This document shows positions 33,528 to 58,700 of a stretch of DNA of 64,000 bases, in pieces. Source of the stretch: Asterias rubens (lineage: Eukaryota > Echinodermata > Asteroidea > Forcipulatida > Asteriidae); contig NC_047064.1 of NCBI RefSeq assembly GCF_902459465.1, positions 7,094,762 through 7,158,761 on the forward strand, written 5' to 3'. Below the pieces are notes generated by a model, which was not told where the DNA came from, searched no databases, and saw nothing but the letters and a program-made list of their open reading frames with translations. A program made the translations under genes and the position numbers. Every line of letters begins with the position of its first letter. Positions within the stretch are counted from its first letter, which is position 1.

Positions 33528-46687
<13,160 letters not shown>

Positions 46688-47277
46688 CTTTGATTAGGCC
46701 GAGGCATTGGGATGAGTGGAAGACTGCAGTTCAAGATCGGGAAACTTTGGGTGGGGTTGATGGTATGTGGGTCATGTGGGTAGACTGCTTCCACGGAATC
46801 AAGTAAAAATTAACATTTTCTGAAAAACAGACAATTTAAAAAAAATTATGATTTGTGACTTTGCAGTTTATATAACAGCAAAGGATATTTTGTAACTCTT
46901 TAGCCCGGTTCATACTGCCTGAGAATGCAGAGCAAATTTTGTGTAGTTTATTTTCTCGCAGTGAATGTTTGGTTGAACACAGTTCAACTGTTGCGAATTG
47001 TTTGTTGCGAACTTGTGATGTCAAAAATCGTATATCGCAGAAAGTATGTACCGGGCTTTGTTACGGGTATTGTCATGTCTCCCTCTGTTGAAATCTCAAC
47101 ATTCTGACTGGTGTTCTTCTTATAAAGCCACCTAATCCAATCCCCCACACAATCTGGCCCATCAGTAAGCATTTCTCCAAGAAGTAGACTAAGTATGAGG
47201 TTCGTCTCCATGAGGATAGCGGAACGAACCTCATAGTTCTAGGAGTAAGTTGTATAATCACCACCCGTGAAATACTA
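46688..47277. other. 5' flank of SLC25A42
   Basis: It contains the presumed promoter of the carrier gene. About 46905-47010 (GCCCGGTTCATACTGCCTGA) belongs to a dispersed repeat also seen at 63741-63898. No TATA box is evident. Confidence 0.35.
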
Positions 47278-47470
47278 TAAGTTATCACACAAGTGGGAGT
47301 GGAATACGGAAAAATATAGCGCTTCTGCGTACCAGGCCTCGTTGGATTATGGGAACGCGCTATATTTTTCGTTTTTCCTGGAGCGCGCGTGTGATAACTT
47401 ATTTATCTTAAAGCAAACTTGGCGCGTGACCATAGAACACACAAGACGCAGCTAGTGATATTAACCCTGG
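47278..47470. repeat. Dispersed foldback repeat, ATCACACAAG family, copy 2
   Basis: It shares ATCACACAAG, GAGTGGAATAC, GAAAAATATAGCGC, GTGTGATAAC and GGCGCGTGACCATAGAAC with 32829-33115. Confidence 0.55.
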
Positions 47471-48446
47471 CCGGAGAGTTACAGTTATCGACCTTGCCAG
47501 ACATGCTGTTGCCAGAGCTCATTTATTTATGATAAAATTTGTTTATAAATTAATAACTAGTTATGATAGGTAAATTTGTATTCATAATTAAATAAAAATT
47601 TCTATCAAAAAATAAACAACAAACAAATGACAAACAATACAATGACAAAGCAAAATGAGCAAGCAAATTTTGTTTGTGCCTGCAAAGAAAGTGCGATGCA
47701 AAGCAAAGGGAAAGATCATTCGTAGTACTGTGTCGTGGATGTGCAGGGTCAAAGAGGAGCGTCTAGATTTTGCTTCTACACATGATTAAAACGCCTCGGT
47801 TTTCCGCCGAAACTGCCAGAGGCAGCGCACACACTCCTCACAGGCAGTCGGTCACTGCGGGAAGGACCCCCTACTGCATGCTGCTGAGCTGAGTGAGTGG
47901 CCGGCAGAGAGCCAGAGGTCACGATGACGATGTGGGCGGTGGGAAAAATTTTCATCTCAAGAATCACAATTTACAATTTAGCACAAAAAGCCCCAAAATA
48001 TGATAAAAAGTAAATTCCATTCATACCTCTATACATACATTGTTGGATTATTTAATCAGGTAATTGATACCATCTTTTGGCAACTTTTTTTGAAGTTCCG
48101 CTTGATGATCTCGCCTCTGTGAACGATGCGTGAGCTAGCTAGCTGGTGTTCGAACGAACAGCATTTTTCACGCAGACAGCATGCATTGCATAATCAACGT
48201 GTGCAATAGTTAACGAGAACACTAACACTAAGACTTTAGTTTATCCCTGGAGTTTCAAGTTTGTATTGAAAGCTAAAGTAAAACTGAGGACGAGGTTGAA
48301 AGCAGTAGTAGTCGGGAGAATGTCTGGTTCCAGCCTCGACTAACCAAACAAGCTGACAGACAAACGTGTAAGTTGTACGTTTAACCGATACCGGTACCAG
48401 AGTGTGGCTAGTGTTGATGTTGCATTGAAGCAAATCAGACGTCGAA
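47471..48446. promoter_or_regulatory. CALML4: Upstream region and 5' UTR of CALML4
   Basis: No coding ORF recognised. It separates the head-to-head SLC25A42 and CALML4 genes. The last 100 bases or so before the ATG should be 5' UTR. No TATA box is visible. Confidence 0.35.
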
Positions 48447-51400
48447 ATGGTAAGTGAACGCAAATTCAATCTTTTTAATTCAAAACGTTATGATTATGAA
48501 GGTTTGACATCTAAACGAAATATAATGTATTCATTTCTTTGTGTTCCCTTAACAGGCACACGTTTTCACGCAGCAGCAAATCGATGGTAAGTGCTATTTT
48601 GCTTGAATTTTAACCCACTTAAAATTATCAGATTTACTACACTCAGCCGTGTTTCTCCTCCTTTCTCGATACATCACAGTACACACAGTCGGTCAACAAC
48701 TAACTGTAAAAGAATGCGGTCCATTGTGAACCACGCCCTCACTCATGGCTTTTCCTTTCTTCTTTTGTTTTGTACAGCAGTGCGAAATGATTGAAAATCA
48801 GGAAAGTAGCAATAAACTGTTTTTTAAACAAATTAGTTTATGAATATGATTATTTTGTTATTTTTGTAAGTAATGTGTTTTTAGTAAATAGTTTTAGTAT
48901 ACATGTGTACTGACTCTGTAGACTAATTTTTTTACATTTTGATTTTTGTCCCCAAAAAAAGCAAAACTAAATTTAAAACAAAATTTTGGCAAATTTGGGC
49001 TAGATGATCTAGACGTCAACAGCCATATCTGAGGTGATTTTTGCAGCAAAAATATCAAGATCAAGATCAAGTTAAATCCTAATTTGTATTCCTTTTTCTT
49101 GAACTTGAATGAATGTGTTCTGTTTAAAATGTTGGATAACTTTCCGTATCTCATTGAGGTTGATTAGTAGTTGCGATAACGTAACCCTCCTGCCGACGGC
49201 GGAGCCGGAGGGTTACGAGTCACTCCCATTCGATGCAGGGCGAAATGGTCAAACACGTACAATTTCGACAGCTAGTCAACAGATTTGCTCAATTTTTACC
49301 CCTTTCGAAAATCGTGACATAAATTATATGAACACGACCTTAGTCCTCAATATCTAATGAATAACATTCAAAACACCATTGAGAAAGTATTTTAAAATAA
49401 AGTACAAAAACTTACCAGATCCCGGAGCGAAACAGTCACAAATTTCCCAGGTTCTATTTTGAACCTGTCGCTTCGCCATTTTGTGACTTCCCGATGTTCA
49501 TTGCTGTTGGACTAAACTATTCTGTAAAAGGGGTGGTATAAGGCAGCGCGACAGTGCGTGTGCGCTGTCTGTTTACACTGCCCGCTGTTCACTCACTTAA
49601 AGCACTGCCGCACTGCAGCACCCCTTGTAACACCCCTTTTACAGAATGGTTTAGTCAAACTCGGCTGCGGCTCGGTCGGTTGGGTTCAGCGCTTGGGGTC
49701 AGCGCATGGTAACCAGCGACAGGTTCAAAAATAAAACCTGGGAAATTTGTGACTGTTTCGCTCCCGGAATCTGGTAAGTTTTTGTCCTTTTTTTCAAAAT
49801 ATTTTCTCAATTGTGTTTTTGAATTTTATTCATTAGACATTGAGTATTAAGTTGGTGTTCATAGAATTTGTGTCATTATTTTTAAAAGTGGTAAAAAATG
49901 AGCAAATCAGTTTACTAAAATATTTCGCCCTGCATCGAATGGGAGTGACTCGTAACCCTCCGGCTACGCCGTCGGCAGGAGGGTTACGTTATCGCAACTA
50001 GTTGATTAGATACTATATTATTTCATATTGAATGAGAAATTGGTGCCATACGGACCCCTTTCCAAAATTTTAAGAATGTAATACTTTTTATATAATGGCA
50101 CAAATGCAGTGTTGTACTGCTACTTCCTCTATCTTCCATAATGAATACAAAATTATACTCTTAGCTGTCCAGATAAAGGTTAAGAAAAGAGAGAGTGACA
50201 GGCACATTGAGCTGTCAAAGTCAGGAAAACTTATCAATTTCTGGATCTGCTGAGTGTGTTTTGGAAATGCTACTCCCTAGCCAAGGCGCAAATTTTGTCT
50301 TTTTTTAGTGCACAAGAATTCCAACCATGGAATGAAATGTCCTTTTGATTTTTCTTCTAAAAAATGAAGGTTTTATTCACCAGTTTCAAGAGATTTTTTA
50401 AAAATCACCAACAAACAGAAAAAGTGGCAGTCATGTAAATATAGCAACATTTTTTTGCCTTTCATTTCCCAAATGTTTAATGGCAATTAGTGAAAACCAT
50501 AAACCTCCTGCATTCAGCAACTAAAGTAACACAAGTAATAATTTATTTTTTTTTCTGTTTCAATTTTATTTTAAAAGAATAAATCAGGAAATCTTTGTTT
50601 GTTTTGATCCTTTGGGACACAAATTATATGCGAAAAGTGTTTTCTCAGTTTTGTTTGCATATGTTGGGATACACCAAGTGAGGATTCTGGTCTTTGACAT
50701 ATCAAAAGTATATACTGCCTTTAGCAATCATTATCTTTTAGATATTCCATATTCTATACTCCTTTTAAACAACTTTGTTCTTTCTCCTTATCCTCAGAAT
50801 ACAAGGAATGTTTTCTGCTGTACGATCGGTCAAGGAAGGGATTTATAAAGGGCGATGACCTTGTAGTAGCAATGAGGTCATTGAATACACATCCATCTAT
50901 TGCGGAGATCAAAGAGTACCGAAAAGAGTATGAAAACGGTAAGTCAGGAACTTGTAAGAATCTTATCTTAAAAAGGGCTAGGCCATTTTTATTCTGCAAA
51001 GGGCGCTTCCATTTGACAATCTTAAAGTCAATGAGAAACTTTTGGAGGGGCACCAAGGCCAAGAGCAGGTGCAACAGAGGCCATGGCCTCCGTGGCCTGT
51101 GTGTAATTCCAGGCCTGAATTGTAAGCAAGAGCGGTTCCTTCGGTTACCCGGTTCTACCTGGTTCTTTATTTTAGAACCGGACCCTTGGGTCCGCTCTCC
51201 CAGGGAGAGTAGCTGCTGTCTTTAGTTCTGATTTTAAAAGATCCAATCCTAATTAAAACCAACTCGGTGGAGCCGTTCCTGGGATCGAACCGACTCTAAA
51301 GTTCAGTCTTGATGTTGTAAGTATTGACTGCAGAGACACTACTGCAGTCATTGCTTACTACATCAAGCCTCCAAGATGGAAGGGTATTTCCGGTTAAAGT

Positions 51401-53308
51401 AGATCAGTTCAATTGTGTATGTGTCGGCTTGGGACATAAGGTAATAATACACAACCGGTGTAGTTTGAATGCTTTCATCTCGCTGTACATGCTGGAAGAG
51501 TTGTATTTCACTGTCATTTACTGTTGAGCGCCAAAATGAGCACCATCATAGCTAATGTATTTTCCTCCCTCCTTTCCCAACAAGGTGGGCGTGTCAAGTT
51601 TGATGACTTTCTTCAGATCATGTACAAACACGAGGAGGAACCGCTGGGCGAGATCTTAGATGCTTTCAGACAGTCTGATCCTCAGGGCAGAGATTTCATC
51701 ATGGCTCCAGAATTCAGGCACATCATGACTCACTTCGGTGAAAGACTCTCCGATAAAGAAGGTCAGTAAAGGCTGGTCAATACTCCCTGCGAATGCGCAT
51801 GTGAAACAGAGTAATGAGTTAGTTAGTATTATATAACACCCAAGCCGATCCTTGCCATTTGATTGGAGGATTGTCCGTCACGTGATAGCAAATAAAAGTA
51901 CCATTGCACGCTGAGTCACTCACCGTGCTTTTTCGTTCCATCCGAAAAGTACCATTGCACGCTGCGTGCAATGGTACTTTTCGGATGGAACGAAAAAGCT
52001 GAGTAAAAACATCACTGCGTGCGCGTCTTTGTAACGCAGCAGTGTTACTGCAAGGAATAATATTAGTAAAATTACTAATACTAGCATTCGGATTATACAA
52101 TTAAAAATTGTAGGCCTACGCTTTGTTTGTTTTGAAAGTTGTGTCTTTCAATCAAAATGACAAAGATCTACTTGGATGTTATATAAAACAAATAATGAAT
52201 GTTTTTCATTCGTGCAATGGTGCGAATATGTTCATGAGTTGAAAGCTGGAATGTTCCATTCAACTCGGCTCCGCCTCGTTGAATAGAACATTCCATCTTT
52301 CAACTCATGAACATATTCGCACCATTGCACTCATAAACATTCATTATGTGTATAAAAGCTGAAACTATTCAGCAGGCCTGGAGCTACACTCGGGCTACGG
52401 AGGCCATGGCCTGCCTCAGTTGCCCCTGGTCTTTAGCCTTGGTGCCCTTCAAAGGTTTCCAATTGACTTTAAGATATTCCAATGGAAGTACCCTTTGCAA
52501 AATGAAAATTGCATTGCCCAGCCCTTGCAACATGTTCAACTACAGGTCTATTCAGGCCTTGAACTTTGCTGTTACGAGAGCAATTTTCCTCTAGACAGGG
52601 GCTCTTCTATTAGGGACATTTAAATTTGTATTGGAACTTTGCAAAGGGCACCAGAGCAAAAGCACAGGGCACCACAGCAATTGCTGCGGTTACATAGGGT
52701 TAATTCGTGGCTCGTTGTTCATTAGAGCATGGAATTTGTAGAAAAAACCTATTTGCTGAAAAGTTTGTTTCAGAGACACTGGGCCCATTTTCATGGCATC
52801 GCTTTTAAACCATAGAGTTTGTGATATGATCAATTATAGATATAAGTGCGCTTTGGTGACGTAAGCACAGAATATTGTTAGCAGTGTCTTGAAATGGTTC
52901 CAGGGCCCAATATGAAAGACCTGCTTCAGCACAGGAATAAGCTAAGCAAAGCAATTATTATACTTACCAGAATAAGGTTATCAGCCAAAATACCATGTCG
53001 CATGTACAATTGGTAACTGGTATCCTACTCGTTATTGCTAAGCAAGGATTTTTTAAGCTAGATACAATGTTCTCACAATTTGCATGCAATGTGCCGTTTT
53101 AGGATATACAACGCTTCTGCACTGACACAACAATATTTATATGGAATTTGGGCTTTATTTTGTTTATTTATTCACTTCACCGTCTTTTTGCTCTATCTCC
53201 ACAGTGGATGCCGTACTTCGAGAGTTTGGAATTCAAAAGAATGGCTTTGTGAACTACAAGGAGATCACCAAGCAACTTCTCAAGCCCATACCTGACGAAT
53301 TATCGTGA
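48447..53308 (+). CDS. CALML4: CALML4-like calmodulin-family protein, 5 exons
   Basis: A small EF-hand protein of 151 residues. Exons are 48447-48449 (the ATG alone), 48556-48586, 50798-50938, 51585-51761 and 53205-53308; all junctions are GT-AG and in phase. The N-terminus (MAHVFTQQQIDEYKECFLLYD) is the calmodulin-family first helix. Loop 1 (21-32) keeps Asp21 but ends in Asp instead of Glu; the other three loops also lack ligand residues, so calcium binding is doubtful. Length, the EYKECF start, LVVAMRSL, LSDKEVD and the degenerate loops fit CALML4, which in vertebrates is a light chain of the microvillar myosin MYO7B; that role is inferred here. Introns carry a Mutator-like foldback and long palindromes. 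An alternative is another calmodulin-like paralogue. Confidence 0.82.
49168..50000. mobile_element. 833-bp Mutator-like foldback with 9-bp target duplication
   Basis: Very long terminal inverted repeats, about 330 bp each, start TAGTTGCGATAACGTAACCC and end with the complement. GTTGATTAG is directly repeated on both sides (49159-49167 and 50001-50009). Long repeats plus a 9-bp duplication are typical of MULEs. The spacer itself pairs (GGACTAAACTATTCTG with its partner near 49645). It lies in intron 2 of CALML4 and has no coding capacity. Confidence 0.75.
50640..50725. repeat. TTAA-MITE family 1, right-end fragment
   Basis: CATATGTTGGGATACACCAA to ATATACTGCCTTTAG, in CALML4 intron 2 just before exon 3. 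Confidence 0.5.
51835..52078. repeat. Foldback element with a perfect 36-bp hairpin
   Basis: The core arms 51927-51962 and 51964-51999 are exact complements around a single T (GCTTTTTCGTTCCATCCGAA to TTCGGATGGAACGAAAAAGC). Outside them, TTAGTATTATATAAC-like and ATTACTAATACTAG-like ends pair loosely. It lies in CALML4 intron 4. Confidence 0.75.
52194..52345. repeat. 152-bp near-perfect palindrome
   Basis: Arms of about 68 bp pair around a short GGCTCCGCC-containing loop; landmarks are ATGAATGTTTTTCATTCGTG, GCAATGGTGCGAATATG and TTGAAAGCTGGAATGTTC with their complements. It shares the GTGCAATGG word with the hairpin at 51927-51999. Confidence 0.75.
52378..52690. repeat. Dispersed repeat with GGAGGCCATGGCCT and TTGGTGCCCTT
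   Basis: The same words occur at about 50985-51115 and 41115-41260, and part of the sequence (GGGCACCA near the end) is in inverted order. No coding part. Confidence 0.45.
52905..53070. repeat. Foldback-family fragment (AGCACAGGAATAAGC)
   Basis: It has GGGCCCAATATGAAAGAC and ACTGGTATCCTACTCGTTATTGCTAAG and belongs to the GCTCTATGAAATTGG family. Confidence 0.45.
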
Positions 53309-54726
53309 AATGAGAACAAGACTTTTTCTGAAATGTAGTTGGTAAAATGTTCAGTCGAATTTATTTTCATTTAATAGTTTATTTTGAAAAACAGTTTTAT
53401 GAGGGTCGGCTTTGCTCGTAGTGTTAAGAACCCTTCAGTTCGATGCTCACTTTGATAAATTCAAATCAGTACTACATGTATATATCTTTAGCCAATATTT
53501 TAAAGAGCTAAAATGGTTTGGTAACATTTTATGTAGGTTTATAAGGTTAGAAAAACAGGCGAGTCAACCAAAGAGCTTTTGAAATTTGTATTGGTGGTCA
53601 GGATAATTATATTTATTTGTTTCTTATTGTTTAACCCAAGTCAGTATTGAACCAATTCACTTGACGTAGTTATCACAAAAATCTTGGTTGCGTCATTTTC
53701 TGAGTCAATATCTCTCTGTCTAAAACAGTGAAGTTTTGTTTTTGGCAATATAGAATTAAAGCGCTTACAATAATTTGAAAAATGGTAAGAGTGAAAGAGA
53801 GTAGACTGGGCCCCTGCCTTTATCCGGAAGGATAAAGACAGGTCCCCACGTATCTCTATGTGAAATGAATGTAGGGCAAAGGTGAATATACACCCCAGTC
53901 TGGAGGCAGGTCTCTGGCGTTATTCATGAGCCTTGAAGGGTGGCGTCAGATGTTTAGGCTAGAAAGAGAGTAGCAGTGTATGACTTTAAGGCTAGGGGTC
54001 AATTATGGATATTGTACGCTATAGACGTATTATCAGTTGGTCATCATGCATGTACTATGTTTAGAATTTTTGTATTCGCGTAATTTTGTAAATTCACATA
54101 ATTTTTGTAAATGATTTAGTGTATTGTATTCCTATGGTGTAAGTATTCAGTTTAGCAGGGGATATATTTGCTATTCAAAAATTAAATCAAGTTTGATATT
54201 TAATTTTCTTCTTTTGATTTTTCTGCTTTGTATATTTGAGTTTGTAAGAATCAACGTGTACAGAGAAATCCTGTGTGTGCCGCGCATACACATAAATGCG
54301 CTTTAAACTAAAGACGAAAGATGCAACTGGATGACGTCAATGCAAAAGGTCTATACATGATTCAGATAAACAAAATCAGCAATATGCATAGATTAGAATC
54401 ACCTGTTTCGTTGTGTGCATTAATTGGTGTAAGGAGAAGTGTTTTCATCAAATTGGGGGTGAAAAATAATTGTTTTTCCCTTTCAAGTTGAACCATAGAC
54501 TAAAGTAAGAATGGTTGAACCAAACTGCTCCACTTATTGTTGTTTTATGAGTAAATTTCTGTAAAATCTACATATCATAATAAAAAAATATTGTGGGTGT
54601 GGAAAAAAATGTTTACATGGTTCACCCAACGGACAAAATAGTTTGCCTAACAAACTTTTTTGGGATTAGTAAATTTTAGTTAGCCCCCAAGAAAGACTCT
54701 GCTGTGGTCGAAATGTCACACAACAT
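53309..54726 (+). other. CALML4 3' UTR and downstream DNA
   Basis: No further gene recognised. An AATAAA at 54579-54584 is one possible polyadenylation signal, but several AT-rich candidates exist. GAGCCTTGAAGGGTGGCGTCAG near 53930 resembles a stretch at about 7090. Confidence 0.35.
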
Positions 54727-55353
54727 AGACCCCTTTACAAACAGGAAAAAGCATTGCATTCTGGGATAGGATGCGATGTTTTGAGATGTTCGTTGCGCAT
54801 AAAACATGCATAGCTTACTCGTAAACTGTCCCAAAATGCATCATAATCACCACATCCGGTGTCGGATGCAATTATTGTGTCCGCTATGCAATACCGTACG
54901 CTCCGGACACTTTTGCATATGCAATTGTGTCCGGGGCTATGCAAAAACTGTCCGGCGGACATGTACATGACTGTACATGTATGTATGTGCGCGCGTAAGC
55001 GAGCGTGCATTCAGTGAACCTATGATATGCAGCATACCCAACGGCTGAATATTTCCCATGTCATCCATGACATGCACTAAAAGTTTTTTTTTTAAATGGC
55101 GAACGCGTTCTGTCGACCAAGGGCGTTTAATTTACTGCAAGGACTGTTTTGCACGAGGGCGGACACAACTGCATATGCAAATGTGTCAGGGCGGACACAA
55201 TTGCATTATGCAGCGGTGTCTGGGCGGACACGATTGCATATGCAAAACCGTCCGGCGGACATTATTGCATACCGGTATGCAATAATGTCCTCCAGATAGT
55301 ATTGCATAGACAACTTAATTTCAGGCGACAGAGGCCTATCTGTAAAGGGGTCT
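54727..55353. mobile_element. TIR element carrying an array of GCATATGC palindromes, upstream of OAZ
   Basis: The ends AGACCCCTTTACA and TGTAAAGGGGTCT are complements. Between about 54840 and 55310 units near GGACACAATTGCATATGC with complementary halves recur at least five times, some broken into half-sites. Each contains TATGCAAA-like octamer words and flanking GTCCGG/CCGGAC. No direct target duplication was seen and there is no ORF. It ends about 380 bp before the antizyme start codon. Confidence 0.6.
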
Positions 55354-55735
55354 GTCTATAAGACACCCTACTGACTGACTGAATACCTAGACTTGATGAC
55401 AAGTCGTTACCGCTGCCCCGAACACACATTCTGCCGATCATGCAACAGTCGCAGTGCGATTATTGTTCATGCAACGGTCGTAGGTGTAGCGCGTGACTCA
55501 CACACATACTACAGGGATCGAGGATGTGTGTATCGTCCCCGCATGCATGCAGCATGCAGCCAGAGAGCTCTCGACGTCGATCGTCCACACAACAACTGAC
55601 TTGATTTGATGACTATCTACATCTCGGGTGTATGTGCAACACGAAACTAAACAGCAGTTCTCTCACATCGAATTCACTCGATTCTTTCTCAGCAAAGCCT
55701 GAAAAATTAGATTTAATTGAACACAAATTGAAGTT
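55354..55735 (+). promoter_or_regulatory. OAZ: OAZ promoter and 5' UTR
   Basis: The only non-repetitive DNA between the TIR element and the OAZ ATG. It has no TATA box. GCATGCATGCAGCATGCAG at about 55542-55559 is a repetitive patch. An in-frame TGA at about 55718 lies just before the ATG, so the ORF cannot start further upstream. Confidence 0.4.
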
Positions 55736-58700
55736 ATGGTGTTATCGCTAAATAAAGCAGCCAAGCTGGATCAAAATTTTGATAAACATGAAGAAGAGAC
55801 GTCGCAAAGAGGGGAGCCAACCTTCAACAGCAAGCTCTCCGCGGACGTCGCCGCCATGTTGTAAGATTTTCTTTTTGTTTTGTTGGGTGTAATTTTTGCG
55901 CAATCTATTTTGTCTGAGGTTATTTCGGTTATTCGTCACTTTTTACCATGAGTTTAGGTGTATCTTGGCTCTATATATAAGGTTGTTGTATTTATTTTAA
56001 CCTTGATTTGGGGGTGTGGTTCATAACAAGCTTAATTTAAATGTTATTTTGGTTTTGGTTTTTGACAAGTGTTTTGTGTTACTGTTACTAACTTCTCGCC
56101 TCGCTACCTCCATGAACTTTTGAACTGTCTAAACCGGATGCCTTTAGAAATGCTTTGAAAAAGGCGTTTTTTAATGGCGATTATGTTAGAATGTACACCT
56201 TTTGATGCTTTACCATCACATCAAAAGTATATTTTAATTTTGATTTTTCTTATGCATTTTAGAGAGCTATACAAAACTTGTTAAAAGGCACTGAAAACAC
56301 GTTTGGTAATTGTCAAAGACCAGTCTTCTCACTTGGTGTATTCCAGCATAAGCATAAAATAACAGGCCTGTGAAAATTTGGGCTCAATTGGTCGTCATAG
56401 TTGCGAGAAAGAGATGAAAGAAAAAATACCCTTGTTGGACGAATTTGTGTGCTTTCAGTTAAGAATTAAAGACTTCTGGCTAGAATTTAGAAGTCTTTTA
56501 ATATTTTAGTGTGAAATTACCTCTTTCTCAAAATCTACGCTACTTCAGAGCATGGAGGTAGAAGGAGCCATTTCTCACAATGTTTTATACTAGATCGACA
56601 CCTCTCCAATGTTTGTTACCGAGTCAGTTTTTAAGTTATAATTTGTTTCGAGTGTTTACCAAGCATGTACCTTCCCTTTTACAACACTCTTTTCATCGAT
56701 TCAAACACTGACCCAACGAAAGCCGAACACCTGGTTTTTGTTAACAAATCAATGTCTAGTTAAGTGTAAAGTACTAGTTGTGCATTAATTAGGCCTAGTT
56801 TAATTGGTATTTCAAATTTGTAATTTCAAGGTTTTTAACGTAACCACCAGGTTAGGGCCTACTATTTTCTTTGGTAGTTGAAGCTGTTCTGAAGTGTGGA
56901 CGACTCAGCTGTTTTGATATGCTATTTATGTTCAGTGTCTTCGTTTCTTAGTTAACACTCACTGAAATTATGTTCTTTCAACTTTTGGAATAGCAAGCAG
57001 ACTGTTCGTGGAATCCTTTTTATTTTTGAAGGAAGTCACTCCAAATAAGGCAATGGCATGCAACTTTTCAATTGTTTTCCCCCCATCTTGGGGCTATAAT
57101 ACAGCCACATGTGAGAACAATTTTATAAGGCACAAGTAGAAGTCAAATCGGAGATGTATTTAATTTTCTTGAATTTGAAAAGTGATACAAAAATGCTAAA
57201 GAATAGGCTCATTGATGCCCATATTTTCAGAGAAGCAAAAACACTCTCAAAATAACATTTTCAAAGCAATGAACTCGTGAAGAAGAAAAAGCTTAACTTT
57301 GTAAATTATATTTTCTGAGTTGAAATTAACTGAAGTTTTCCAATGAATTCTCAAGTATTATATGATTAAATTCACAGTAAAATCTGCATGAAATAAAACC
57401 AGATAAAACCTGTTGAGTCAGATCAGACGCTAGGACCAAAGGTCAACAAAAGTGCTTCACTCATCAGTTTTGGTGCGTGGTACAATCATTCACGATCGCA
57501 ACAGTAGCAATTTTTTGATAGTCCTTTGTAGTCTGGTACAACTAGCATACCAGTCCTGTGTGTGGTTTCACAATTGCTGTCAAGACGAACTGAAATGTGA
57601 ACCACACAGTCTGTGATTTCACAATTCCAATCACGTACATTACTAAACTATAGGGCATTTGTATAGAATGACAGGATTTCCTGGTGTGATATTCCACCCA
57701 CTTCACATTTGTTTTTTGCTCTCAAACTTAAATGAGAAATGTGGGCATTGTCACTTATAAAAAGACATTGGGAGACTCTTTAGGAAATCTGCTTGTATTT
57801 TTTGAAACACTTTGCTTTAAATTTCTACTAAATAGTTGCAATTTTTTTACCCCAGAAAATTACGTTTGTGGTAATTTATCAAATAAATAACTTGAACATT
57901 GCAATGAAAGAAATACCCCGGAACTAAAAAGCAAAAAATAAAATAAAAAATCAAATTTAATGGAAACAAATTTTAAAGAGCCATATGGGAAGTCTAAAAT
58001 TAATCTTCAAGTTAAACATGGTATAGGGATTCAAACCTCCCAGATAAAAGAAATGGGTAATTTTTTGGTCCGATTAATTTTAAAACTGATGAAACTTAAC
58101 TCTTGATATAAACAATCAAGAAAACATGATTCGGATGTTGATTTTGATGAATAATTGAAGCTTGCATCCATGCACAATGGTAAAGATATGAATATGTTAA
58201 ATGTTCTACCTACATTAAGCTGCCATTTATACCCAATCAATTTTATTCAATGTAGATTTTTACAACAAATAATGCAGAACAGTATTTTGTACTTAGTGGC
58301 AATTCACTTACAGGTCACAAGGAAGTTAATAAGTGGACATACACTGTACAATGCTATGTAAAGTAAACACTAAAGTGAACACTTTCCTGTCACTACGAAA
58401 TTAGTAGACAAGCAATTATGAACATGCACTGTTACAGTCTGGCATTTGAGATAATAATATAGTAGGCTTAGTTAACTATATACCATATACACTGGTTGCC
58501 TTGGTGATGGTGCGCTCTTTATGGTTTCCATGGTGACTTTCTCGTGACAAACAAAGAGTTGAAGGATACCGGTACACTCTAATTAGGTATCTGAGTTTTG
58601 ATTAATAAGAGATAAAATGTAGGCCTATATGCAAGATTTTTATTGTACAAAATACGTCCTATTGAAAATAAAGAAACCCTAACACCAATTATTTTTTTAC

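Noticed and set aside
55791-55870. Alternative antizyme start giving MKKRRRKEG
   Set aside because: Its frame gives the wrong phase at the 55860/58993 junction and does not lead to the TCC-TGA site.
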